A DNA stretch of 28,184 bases from an uncultured Verrucomicrobiota bacterium (lineage in GTDB: Bacteria > Verrucomicrobiota > Verrucomicrobiia > Chthoniobacterales > SZAS-18): contig CALMOL010000055.1 of NCBI GenBank assembly GCA_937871685.1, forward strand, positions 3,818 through 32,001. Direction: 5' to 3'. Under the pieces are notes generated by a model. The model was not told the DNA's origin, ran no database searches, and saw only the letters and a list, made by a program, of their open reading frames with translations. Position numbers and translations under genes: made by a program. Shown here one piece after another: positions 7,075-15,412 of the stretch. Positions within the stretch are counted from its first letter, which is position 1; every line of letters starts with the position of its first letter.

Positions 7075-9297
7075 TCAATCTGCATCCTCCATTACAAAAT
7101 CGTCCACGCGCCATATCAGCGTCCGTGAATCACCCGTAAGATTGGGGATGGGAACACCATCGCAGGAAAATCGAAGGGTGGTGATGCCTGGTCGCAAGAC
7201 GACAACCTTCGAGAATGCCGCGCCCGCCGGATTGATGACGAGACTCTCGTCCGGGCCGTCTCCATGAATATGTAGCTTGACTGGTTTTTCCGTGCTAGAT
7301 TTCAGAAGCGCCGTCAGACGCACCTGCCGGTCGGTAGAGGTTTCATTGGAAAATCGCACTTCGCCAGACGATGCACACCAGCGCCAGTTATTCTTACCGT
7401 CGGCCGATGTTTCTAGGCTGTAAAATCCGCCTGACCACTCGGGGGGCACCAGCGGAAGACGGACTAGCGCCGGCGCCGGACCACCGGCCGCGGCCGGGAA
7501 CTTAAAAAATGAGAAGCGCCCCTGCGAGTCCGACCGAGGATGGTTGCCGAGCAAGCCTTGCAACTGGGCTTCCAGAGCGGCGCCACGGTCAGCATATCCC
7601 GAACGATCAAGAAAGATGGCCGAAAAACCCGCGCGGCGCAGCGTGGCAAGCATCTGCTCGGGCGGCTGAGCGGCCGTGTTCCGCGTCCAGAGATCTCCTG
7701 AGCGACCTTTGATCACCCCGTAGCTCCAGCGCAGGCCGTGCGTATGCAGATACGGACGGAACGGGGAGTATTCGATCATCTGGTTGATCGCCGCGCCATA
7801 CTCGGGGAACGGTGCATAAGGCAATTCGAATACCATCGCGCCCGCTGGCAAGTCAGCCTGCACTTCGGAGAAAAACCGGCGGTCGCTGACAAACTTGCTC
7901 TTCAGTTCGTGCCAGTTGCGCTGTGCGTTGGCGCCGGTCTGGTCGAGCAGGCCGATGCCTCCAAGGGCCGCCAAGGCCACGCCGAAGCCGACGGCGGCGG
8001 CGCGGGTGCGCACCTTCCGGCGGGCGAACCACTCGAGGCCGAGCGCGACCGTCAGCAGCGAGAAATAGGCGATGAATGTGCTGATCCGGTTGAAAGCGCG
8101 GATCTGCGGCGTCACAAGGACCGCAAACAACGCGGAAAATCCGCCGATGGTAGCCAGTATTACGGCGGCGACGTTGAAGACGCTCAGGTGTTCGATCAGC
8201 AAACCGAAGCTCTCCTGAAGCGGGGGCTCACTCGATGTTCCGAGTGAGTCGCCCATCGCCAGCGGCGAGGGATGACGGATGAACAGCGCCCAACCAACTA
8301 GGATCAGAAAACCCAAACCGCCGACGAAGCCCAGCGAAACCCAGTCGTTCTCGTTGACCAGCGGATGCGTTGCGTCGTAGTTCGCCTTGAGGCGGGCGAG
8401 CGCGGGGATCCGGTGGCCGGTGACGGGCAATAGAAGCTGCGCGATTTTGAGTCCGGCTATTTCGGACTCATAGGAATACCGCCTGCCGCTCGCGGGGGCG
8501 CCGTATTTGTAGGCGTAGAGGATGTTTGGCCCCAGGTTGAGCACCAGCACCGCCGAAGTCACCGCGATCAGCACGCTCGCCATTAACGCATGCCGCCGGT
8601 CACGTCTCCGCCAAGCCATGATCGCCGCCAGCACGAAAAAAAAGCAGGCGAAAAAGGGATAATAAGCCATGTTACAGCCCAGCAACACGCACGTGCCCAG
8701 GCTGAACCAGACCCGCCAGCGGTGCCTCAGGAGGTTGCCCGAGGAAGCCCACCAAGTGATGAGAATGGCCGGAGGCACCAAGAAATAGGCCGAGAAATAC
8801 AGGTGAGTCGTGCCGCGCCAAAAATGATAAGGCAACAGCGCGTAGAGGAAGCTGATCAGCACCGCCGGGGCCGCCGACAAACCGAGTTGGCGGCCCGTGA
8901 ACAGGGCGGTGACGGCCACCAGCGGAAAGGTGAGCAGAAAAAAAAGGTTCGTCAGCAACACGGGGTCGGAGGTGAACAACGACATGCCCTTGATCATGGC
9001 GCACACCAGGTTGTCGCCCGCCGGGTAGTCGTAGAGCATCATGCCCGCCGGGGCGCCGAGGGCATCGGTTTGCAAATACCAACCTTTTTCAATGATGGTC
9101 TTGACTATCATGATGTTCAACAGACCGTCTCCCTCGTAGTCGAAGGGCACAAACAGGTCTGCCTGCCAGAGTTGCAACGCCCAAGCGGCCGCGCCAAAAG
9201 CAAGCAGCGCTGCCAGGGCATAGATCAAGAATTCCCCCCGCCAAGAAATACCCGGCGCCGCGGAGGTGGGACGATGGAGAGGTTGATCAATCATCAT
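7075..9297 (-). CDS. Polytopic membrane protein, GT-C-like, with C-terminal soluble domain
   Basis: A 740-residue integral membrane protein with about ten hydrophobic segments (by eye, residues ~24-455). A large soluble region follows, presumably on the periplasmic side. After the first segment comes a loop with FDYEGDGLLN, an acidic motif in the position typical of GT-C lipid-linked-sugar transferases. The last ~150 residues are beta-rich (KLHIHGDGP, then GDSRTLIWRVDDF). The start is one of two adjacent ATGs, with AAAGG about 10 bases before the first. It is divergent from, and distantly similar to, the next gene; 243 bases separate the two starts and must hold their promoters. A glycan-modifying transferase is likely, but the polymer and donor are unknown. 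It converges with the SDR gene, leaving 160 bases in which I see no strong terminator. Confidence 0.75.
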   Translation of the reverse strand: MMIDQPLHRPTSAAPGISWRGEFLIYALAALLAFGAAAWALQLWQADLFVPFDYEGDGLLNIMIVKTIIEKGWYLQTDALGAPAGMMLYDYPAGDNLVCAMIKGMSLFTSDPVLLTNLFFLLTFPLVAVTALFTGRQLGLSAAPAVLISFLYALLPYHFWRGTTHLYFSAYFLVPPAILITWWASSGNLLRHRWRVWFSLGTCVLLGCNMAYYPFFACFFFVLAAIMAWRRRDRRHALMASVLIAVTSAVLVLNLGPNILYAYKYGAPASGRRYSYESEIAGLKIAQLLLPVTGHRIPALARLKANYDATHPLVNENDWVSLGFVGGLGFLILVGWALFIRHPSPLAMGDSLGTSSEPPLQESFGLLIEHLSVFNVAAVILATIGGFSALFAVLVTPQIRAFNRISTFIAYFSLLTVALGLEWFARRKVRTRAAAVGFGVALAALGGIGLLDQTGANAQRNWHELKSKFVSDRRFFSEVQADLPAGAMVFELPYAPFPEYGAAINQMIEYSPFRPYLHTHGLRWSYGVIKGRSGDLWTRNTAAQPPEQMLATLRRAGFSAIFLDRSGYADRGAALEAQLQGLLGNHPRSDSQGRFSFFKFPAAAGGPAPALVRLPLVPPEWSGGFYSLETSADGKNNWRWCASSGEVRFSNETSTDRQVRLTALLKSSTEKPVKLHIHGDGPDESLVINPAGAAFSKVVVLRPGITTLRFSCDGVPIPNLTGDSRTLIWRVDDFVMEDAD

Positions 9298-9540
9298 GGA
9301 AATCTGCCTTTATGCGGCTTCGGTCCGCGGTAATGCGCAGCAAAGGCCCGCGAACCGCCGGAGAACACGGCCGGCACGATAGAACCAACCGGCAGAAAGG
9401 GAAGCCAAAGTCTTCCGGAATCCCCGAGCGTTGCGCTGGGCGAAGGGCCGTTTACCGGGGGTTCAGGCGCGGAAATTTCCGGTTGCCGCCTTCCGGTCAT
9501 CCTGTTTACCTAAGGCCGCCCATTTGCCAAGCGTTTAGCT

Positions 9541-11829
9541 TTGAGAGTCTCTTTCTTTTCCAATCGACGCGCTTCCCGCGACGCGCTGATTGCCGGAGCC
9601 CTGGCCTTGGCGGCGGCCCTGGTGTGGTGCTGGTTTTATCACCGCCTCACCCCCGAGCATTGGAATCAGCCCGCCTCGTTTGGCGGGGATAGCCTTATCA
9701 TTCTGGGCGGTGCGCAGGCGGCAACAGAAGGCGATTTCACTCCCTGGATGTTCAAAGCGCCCCGCCGGCTGGGGGCTCCGTTTGGAGCGGAGTGGAACAG
9801 TTGGCCGATCACCGAAGAATTTCTTCTGTGGACGACGGGGATCGTGGCGAGACTGACCGGATTGCCGGCCGCGACAAATCTGGTCATGCTGGCTGCGCAC
9901 GCGTTAGGTGCGGCGGCGTTCTACCTGGCTAGCCGCCGGCTCGGCAAGCGGCGCCTCCCCTCGATGGTGTGCGCGCTGCTTTTCGGATGCTCGTATTTCA
10001 TCTTTCTGCGCGGCCTGGGACACCTGACGGTCGGCTACTGCTGGCAAGTTCCCCTTTGTTGGATGGTCATCGCCCAAAGCTTCAGTGCGCGGGGAGTTTT
10101 CAAGAACCAGCGTCGGGCGCTTCCGGCCATTGGGGTAGCGGTGCTCACGGGCCTGCAAAACCCATATTATACGTTTATCTTCGGACAATTTCTCGGCTTG
10201 GCGTTTGTCGCTCAAGCACTCCGGCGACGGTCGTGGCGCGTCGTGCTGGGACCGGCGGCACTGGGAGCGGTGCTGGTGGCAGCGTTTATTTCCATGCAGG
10301 CGGATACCTTGCTGGATCAAGCCGTCCACTACCGGGGGGCCCTCAGCGCCCAGCGCTCCTACGCGGATATCGAACGCTACGCGCTCAAACCGCTGGACCT
10401 TTTGCTGCCGTTGCATTGGCACTGGCCGTTCTTTGAACAAAAAGCCGTTATCTACAACGCACAAAAACTTGTCACGGCGGAATATCCGATGGCATTTCTA
10501 GGCGTCGCGGGGATGGTGGCGGCGCTGCTCTTGGCCGGGACGACACTCCGAAACTTTTTGCTGGGCGGCGGCGGGCGGTTGTCGCATCCGGTGCGGGTGT
10601 ATGCGGTCCCCATCGCGTGGATCGTTTTGGTGGGAATGGTAGGCGGCGTGCTTGGGGTGGGTTCGTTGTTGACCGGCGCATACTTTCTGCGCGGGGCAGA
10701 TCGCTTCAGCATCTTTATCCTAGCGTTGTTGCTGTTTTACCTCGCGGACGTTTTGACCGGGCTAATCCGGTGGCGACGCTGGGCTGGCTGGGCGGGGACG
10801 GTCCTCTCCCTGGCAGCTGCCGGCTGGGAACTCCAAGCGCTCCGCTGGTCCAAGCCAACGGTGGCTGCCATCGGGAAGGAATGGAACGATTACGGCTCGT
10901 TCGTGACTCGCCTCGAAGCAGCAGCGGGAAAGGGGGCCATGCTCTTCAATCTGCCGGCCGTTGATTTCCCCGAGGTGCTGCCGTCCCACCAGGAAGACAC
11001 CTATGCGCCGTTGCAACTCTATGTGACCCAGCCGTCGACTCTGCGTTTCTCCTTTGGCAACATGCGCGGAGATTATCGCGATGCCTGGCAGCGGACCTGT
11101 GCGCGCTTGCCGCCCGACAGAATGGTGGCCAACCTGCGCCGGTTCGGGTTTCGCGGCATCGTGGTTTCCTGCGCTGCCTACCCCGACCAAGCCAAGGCGC
11201 TGCTCGCGGCGCTTTCCGGTGCCGCCGGCCAGCCCACGCTCTTGTCGCCGAAAGCGGATTTGGCCTTTGTGCTTCTTCCTCCCAGCCCGGCACCCGGGAA
11301 CGATGCGCCCGTTTTGCCGGACACGGCTAACATTTCGTTGGCCAGGGGCTGGTGGCCCCCGGAAGAGCTTCCCACCGGCGAGTTGCTGTGCTGGACCCGT
11401 GGCGACGCGGTGATCGCCCTCTATCGCTCCCCCTCGCTGCCGCCGGCGGTGCCCGCCGAGATCCGTTTCGTGGTTGCCTCTCCCACGGCCCGCACGCTGC
11501 GCGTCGGCCACCATGGCAAGGAACTCGCCATCGTGGAGCTGGCCGCGAACGTCGCCCGTTCTCTGGGGCCCCTGTCGTTGACGCTCAAGCCGGGATGGAA
11601 CCTCCTGCACCTGCGCACAAACCAGCCGCCCGCCCGGCGGGCCGACGTGCCGCTGGACCCTCGCGAAATTGCCTTAATGGTCACAGATATTCGGGCTTCC
11701 GGCCTGGCCCCCGGTGCTGCCGGGCCGCCCACGAGTGCCCAAGCACCAAGTCGGCGATCCGACCGGGTTGCCGCCAGCCCTTTTTCGTTCGTCACCCAGG
11801 GACCTGCCCCCGCCGGTTCAATCCCGTGA
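9541..11829 (+). CDS. Polytopic membrane protein, GT-C-like, paralogue of the divergent neighbour
   Basis: A 762-residue membrane protein with the same plan as its divergent neighbour. The first membrane segment is at residues ~12-33. It is followed by a loop with ASFGGDSLIILGG and the WNSWPITEEF region, then several more membrane segments to ~440, and a C-terminal beta-rich part (LTLKPGWNLLHLRTN, then DPREIALMVTDIR). The only usable start in the frame before the first membrane segment is TTG at 9541; an in-frame TAA at 9511 closes it upstream and no ribosome-binding site is evident, so the start is uncertain. A role as a membrane glycosyltransferase acting on polyprenyl-linked sugars is inferred from topology and context, not from a recognised family signature. 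147 bases separate it from rfbF. Confidence 0.7.
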   Translation: MRVSFFSNRRASRDALIAGALALAAALVWCWFYHRLTPEHWNQPASFGGDSLIILGGAQAATEGDFTPWMFKAPRRLGAPFGAEWNSWPITEEFLLWTTGIVARLTGLPAATNLVMLAAHALGAAAFYLASRRLGKRRLPSMVCALLFGCSYFIFLRGLGHLTVGYCWQVPLCWMVIAQSFSARGVFKNQRRALPAIGVAVLTGLQNPYYTFIFGQFLGLAFVAQALRRRSWRVVLGPAALGAVLVAAFISMQADTLLDQAVHYRGALSAQRSYADIERYALKPLDLLLPLHWHWPFFEQKAVIYNAQKLVTAEYPMAFLGVAGMVAALLLAGTTLRNFLLGGGGRLSHPVRVYAVPIAWIVLVGMVGGVLGVGSLLTGAYFLRGADRFSIFILALLLFYLADVLTGLIRWRRWAGWAGTVLSLAAAGWELQALRWSKPTVAAIGKEWNDYGSFVTRLEAAAGKGAMLFNLPAVDFPEVLPSHQEDTYAPLQLYVTQPSTLRFSFGNMRGDYRDAWQRTCARLPPDRMVANLRRFGFRGIVVSCAAYPDQAKALLAALSGAAGQPTLLSPKADLAFVLLPPSPAPGNDAPVLPDTANISLARGWWPPEELPTGELLCWTRGDAVIALYRSPSLPPAVPAEIRFVVASPTARTLRVGHHGKELAIVELAANVARSLGPLSLTLKPGWNLLHLRTNQPPARRADVPLDPREIALMVTDIRASGLAPGAAGPPTSAQAPSRRSDRVAASPFSFVTQGPAPAGSIP

Positions 11830-11976
11830 ATTGCGCCACCGGTCGCCCGCAGGTCTTTCGCCACCGAGAGATTGTCCCGCCCTCTTGCCAGATGCGCGGG
11901 GTCGGTCACTTCTTATCCAGACCCGCGCCGCCGCAAGCCGGTTGCTTTCCGTGTTCGCTTGCCTGATCCTCTTTCG

Positions 11977-12765
11977 ATGAAAGTCGTGATTCTCTGCGGC
12001 GGTAAAGGCACTCGCCTGCGCGAAGAAACCGAGTTCCGCCCGAAGCCGATGGTGCCAATCGGCGGGCGGCCGATCCTGTGGCACATCATGAAGCTTTACG
12101 CCCATTACGGGCACAGCGAGTTTATCCTTTGCCTGGGCTACAAGGCGGAGATGATCCGCGAATACTTTCGCAACTACCTGTGGAACACCTGTGACGCCAC
12201 GCTCAGCCTGGGTCGCGAGCCTGCCGTTACTTTCCACTCCACCCACGGGGAAGAGCATTGGACGGTCACGCTCGCGGATACGGGCGAAGACTCCATGACG
12301 GCCTACCGCATCAAATTGGTCCAAAAATACATTCCGAAGGGCGAGTCCTTCCTGCTTACATACGGCGACGGGGTGGCTAACATCGACATCAACGCCGGCA
12401 TCACAGCCCACCGCGCCAAGGGTAAAGTCTGCACCGTCGCCGCCGTGCACCCCGCCGGCCGCTTCGGCGCAATGAGCATCGATGACGGCGGCCACATCCA
12501 CACGTTCAACGAAAAACCCCAGATGGAAGAATCCTACATCAACGGCGGCTTCATGGTCTGCGACCACCGGCTCTTCGACTACCTGCCCGACGATCCGGGA
12601 ATGATGTTCGAGCGCCAGCCGATCTCCGACTTGGTTCGCGATGGCGAGCTAAATTCTTACAAGCACGAAAGCTTCTGGCAACCGATGGATACTTACCAAG
12701 AAGCCCAGTATTTAAACCGCCTCTGGCAGGAGGGGGTCGCGCCCTGGAAACTCTGGGAGGACTGA
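11977..12765 (+). CDS. rfbF: Glucose-1-phosphate cytidylyltransferase
   Basis: A 262-residue nucleotidyltransferase that joins CTP and glucose-1-phosphate to make CDP-glucose, the first step of CDP-3,6-dideoxyhexose synthesis. The N-terminus has the signature LCGGKGTRLREET and FRPKPMVPIGGRPILWHIMK. TYGDGVANID is the metal-binding region, and HPAGRFGAM with NEKPQMEESYINGGFMV is typical of the RfbF/DdhA subgroup. Length matches the family (~257). The ATG at 11977 is used because the motif begins at once; the longer open frame from 11872 adds a non-conserved Arg/Pro-rich stretch. It is 19 bases from rfbG, and rfbF, rfbG, rfbH and the thiamine-diphosphate gene look like one operon. Confidence 0.96.
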   Translation: MKVVILCGGKGTRLREETEFRPKPMVPIGGRPILWHIMKLYAHYGHSEFILCLGYKAEMIREYFRNYLWNTCDATLSLGREPAVTFHSTHGEEHWTVTLADTGEDSMTAYRIKLVQKYIPKGESFLLTYGDGVANIDINAGITAHRAKGKVCTVAAVHPAGRFGAMSIDDGGHIHTFNEKPQMEESYINGGFMVCDHRLFDYLPDDPGMMFERQPISDLVRDGELNSYKHESFWQPMDTYQEAQYLNRLWQEGVAPWKLWED

Positions 12766-12784
12766 GCCGTCGGCTTTCATCCGC

Positions 12785-13915
12785 GTGTTATTCCAAGACT
12801 TCTATCGGGGCAGGACCGTGCTGCTCACCGGGCACACCGGCTTCAAAGGAGCGTGGCTAGCCGAGTGGCTGCTGAGCCTGGGGGCGCGCGTGGCCGGGTA
12901 TGCGCTGGACCCGCCGACCGAGCCGTCGCTTTTCGTCCAGTTGGGTCTCGGCAAACGGCTCGCCGAAGATGGGCGCGCCGACGTGCGCGAATTCACGTCG
13001 CTGGCCGCAGCGGTCGAGCGGGTGCAGCCGGACGTGGTTTTCCATTTGGCGGCCCAGCCGCTCGTGCGCTGGTCATACGCTGACCCCAGAGGGACATTCG
13101 AGACGAATGTGACCGGTTCCGTCAACGTCTTGGAAGCCATCCGGTGCGAGAGCCGCCGGCCGTGCGCGGTCGTGATGGTGACGACCGACAAGTGCTACGA
13201 GAACCGCGAATGGGTTCACGCCTACCGCGAGGAGGATCCGATGGGCGGGCACGATCCATACAGCGCCAGCAAAGGCTGCGCGGAATTGGCGGTCGCCTCC
13301 TACCGTCGGTCGTTCTTCGCGGACGGCGTGCCGGTGGCGGTCGCGAGTGCGCGGGCCGGCAACGTCATCGGCGGCGGCGACTGGGCCGCGGACCGGATCG
13401 TGCCCGACTGCGTGCGGGCGCTGCGTGCAGGGGAGCCAATCCCGGTGCGCAACAAGACCAGCACCCGCCCCTGGCAGCACGTTTTGGAGCCGCTCAGCGG
13501 CTATCTGTTGCTGGGCCAGCAAATCCTCCATGCCCAGGCGGCCGGGAACGCCGCTGCGCTGAGAGAGCTGGGGGCCCCTTTCAACTTCGGCCCCCCGCTC
13601 GCGTCGAACCGCACCGTCGCCGGACTGGTGGAAGAAATCCTGCGCCATTGGCCCGGCCGGTGGCTCGACCAGGCAGATCCGCGCGCGGTGCACGAGGCGG
13701 GGCGGTTGAACCTGACCATCGATAAAGCTTTCCACTTCCTGCGGTGGGCTCCGACCTGGTCTTTTTCGGAGACGGTGGCGGCGACGGTGAAGTGGTATCG
13801 CCAAGCGGAAACGCTGTCCGATGGGTCCGCGGAGGGAATCGCCGATTTGACGCGCAGCCAGATTGACGCGTACGCCCAGGCCGCGCAGCGTCTGGGAATT
13901 TCCTGGGCCATCTGA
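12785..13915 (+). CDS. rfbG: CDP-glucose 4,6-dehydratase
   Basis: A 376-residue extended SDR that converts CDP-glucose to CDP-4-keto-6-deoxyglucose with bound NAD. The NAD motif is LLTGHTGFKGAWL near residues 14-26; this GHTGFKG form is characteristic of CDP-glucose dehydratases. TTDKCYENREW carries the Thr/Asp-type catalytic region, and the Tyr/Lys pair is Y159 and K163 in YSASKGCAE. GGGDWAADRIVPDCVRAL and TRPWQHVLEPLSGYL are also diagnostic. The start is GTG at 12785, directly before the conserved FQDFYRGRTVLLTGHTG. It follows rfbF by 19 bases and precedes rfbH by 15, so co-transcription is expected. Confidence 0.96.
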   Translation: MLFQDFYRGRTVLLTGHTGFKGAWLAEWLLSLGARVAGYALDPPTEPSLFVQLGLGKRLAEDGRADVREFTSLAAAVERVQPDVVFHLAAQPLVRWSYADPRGTFETNVTGSVNVLEAIRCESRRPCAVVMVTTDKCYENREWVHAYREEDPMGGHDPYSASKGCAELAVASYRRSFFADGVPVAVASARAGNVIGGGDWAADRIVPDCVRALRAGEPIPVRNKTSTRPWQHVLEPLSGYLLLGQQILHAQAAGNAAALRELGAPFNFGPPLASNRTVAGLVEEILRHWPGRWLDQADPRAVHEAGRLNLTIDKAFHFLRWAPTWSFSETVAATVKWYRQAETLSDGSAEGIADLTRSQIDAYAQAAQRLGISWAI

Positions 13916-13930
13916 TCCCCGGACCGTCCG

Positions 13931-15391
13931 ATGAACACGCCCGAGGAACTGAAAAGCGAGATCCTGAGACTAACCCGCGAATACGCCGCCCGCGTGCATG
14001 CGGCGCAGCGGCCCGGCTACGAGACTGGCGACGCTTCCCGCCGCCCCGCCTTTGTTCCCGGCGAGACCATCGTGCCCTACGCGGGGCGCGTCTTTACGGA
14101 GGACGAGGTGGAGGCAGGGGTCGGCTCGATGCTCGACTTCTGGCTGACGCTGGGCAAGGAAGGCGACGTTTTCGAGGCGCGGCTCGCCAGGTTTCTGGGG
14201 ATCAAGCGCAGCCTGCTGGTCAATTCCGGTTCGTCGGCCAATCTGCTGGCCGTCAGCGCGCTCACCAGCCACAAGCTGCCCGACGAGCGCCGGCTGCGTC
14301 CCGGCGACGAGGTCATCACCTGCGCCGCTGGTTTTCCCACCACGGTGGCTCCCATCATTCAGACCGGCGCGGTGCCGGTGTTCCTGGATAACAACCCCGT
14401 CACGGGCAACGCCGACCTTGCCGCTCTCGAGGAAGCCTACGTGCCGGGGAAGACCAAGGCGTTGATGTTTGCCCACACCCTCGGCAATCCCTTTGACCTG
14501 CGCATCGCCACGGAGTTCTGCCGGCGGCACGACCTGTGGCTGATCGAAGACAATTGCGACGCGCTCGGCTGTACCTACAAGCTCGGCGACACGACGCAGC
14601 CCACGGGCACCTGGGGTGACCTGTCCACGCAATCCTTTTACCCACCGCACCACCTGACGCTCGGCGAGGGCGGCGCGGTAAACGTCGTGCGCGACATGAA
14701 GCTCAAAGTTCTCGTCGAGAGCTTCCGTGACTGGGGTCGGGACTGTTGGTGCGCAAGCGGCATGGACAACACCTGCCGCAAACGCTTTGGCTGGCAGCTG
14801 GGTGAACTGCCCGCGGGTTACGATCACAAATACATCTACAGCCACCTCGGCTACAACCTGAAGCCGCTCGACCCGCAGGCGGCCATCGGCTGCTGCCAAC
14901 TCGACAAGCTGCCCGCGTTCGTCGAGGCGCGGAAGAACAACTGGGAAACCTTGCGCCGGGGACTCGCGCCGCTGGAGGAGTTCTTCGAGTTCTCGCTGCC
15001 GACGCACGCCACGGGCTGGTCGGCGGACGACGGCTTTACCTGGGACGAGACCGGCTGCCGGGTGGACTGCTCTTGGTTTGGGTTCATGCTGCTCGTGCGG
15101 CCGGACGCCCCCTTCTCGCGCACGGACGTGGCGCGCATGCTCGATGGGGCCAAGATCGGCAACCGGATGCTCTTCGGCGGCAACCTGCTGCGCCAACCCG
15201 CCTTCGTGCAACTGCGTCGCGAACGGCCCGAGGCCCTGCGCGTTGTCAACGGCATGGCGGGAGCCGACCGCATCATGAATGAGGCGATTTTCATCGGCGT
15301 CTACCCTGGCCTGACTCCGGCCATGTTGGACTACATGGTTGAGCGAATCACCGCGTTTGCGCGTTCGCAAAGCCCTGCCGCCGTTCGCTGA
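13931..15391 (+). CDS. rfbH: CDP-4-keto-6-deoxyglucose 3-dehydratase (E1)
   Basis: A 486-residue PMP-dependent, [2Fe-2S] enzyme of the DegT/DnrJ/EryC1 aminotransferase fold. It removes the 3-hydroxyl of CDP-4-keto-6-deoxyglucose in CDP-3,6-dideoxyhexose synthesis. The Schiff-base Lys of aminotransferases is replaced by His: H241 in YPPHHLTLGEGG. The four cluster cysteines have exactly the E1 spacing C-X57-C-X1-C-X7-C: C214, C272, C274 and C282. LVNSGSSANLLA near the N-terminus is the cofactor phosphate site. Known E1 enzymes need an NADH-dependent flavin/iron-sulfur reductase (E3, DdhD/RfbI); no such gene is in the window. Start ATG 15 bases after rfbG. Confidence 0.97.
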   Translation: MNTPEELKSEILRLTREYAARVHAAQRPGYETGDASRRPAFVPGETIVPYAGRVFTEDEVEAGVGSMLDFWLTLGKEGDVFEARLARFLGIKRSLLVNSGSSANLLAVSALTSHKLPDERRLRPGDEVITCAAGFPTTVAPIIQTGAVPVFLDNNPVTGNADLAALEEAYVPGKTKALMFAHTLGNPFDLRIATEFCRRHDLWLIEDNCDALGCTYKLGDTTQPTGTWGDLSTQSFYPPHHLTLGEGGAVNVVRDMKLKVLVESFRDWGRDCWCASGMDNTCRKRFGWQLGELPAGYDHKYIYSHLGYNLKPLDPQAAIGCCQLDKLPAFVEARKNNWETLRRGLAPLEEFFEFSLPTHATGWSADDGFTWDETGCRVDCSWFGFMLLVRPDAPFSRTDVARMLDGAKIGNRMLFGGNLLRQPAFVQLRRERPEALRVVNGMAGADRIMNEAIFIGVYPGLTPAMLDYMVERITAFARSQSPAAVR

Positions 15392-15412
15392 CTTCGTTCT
15401 CCATCTCTTCGC

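Noticed and set aside
8590..9333. 247-codon open frame on the plus strand
   Set aside because: It is opposite the membrane protein gene; the translation is Gln/Arg/His-rich and not protein-like.
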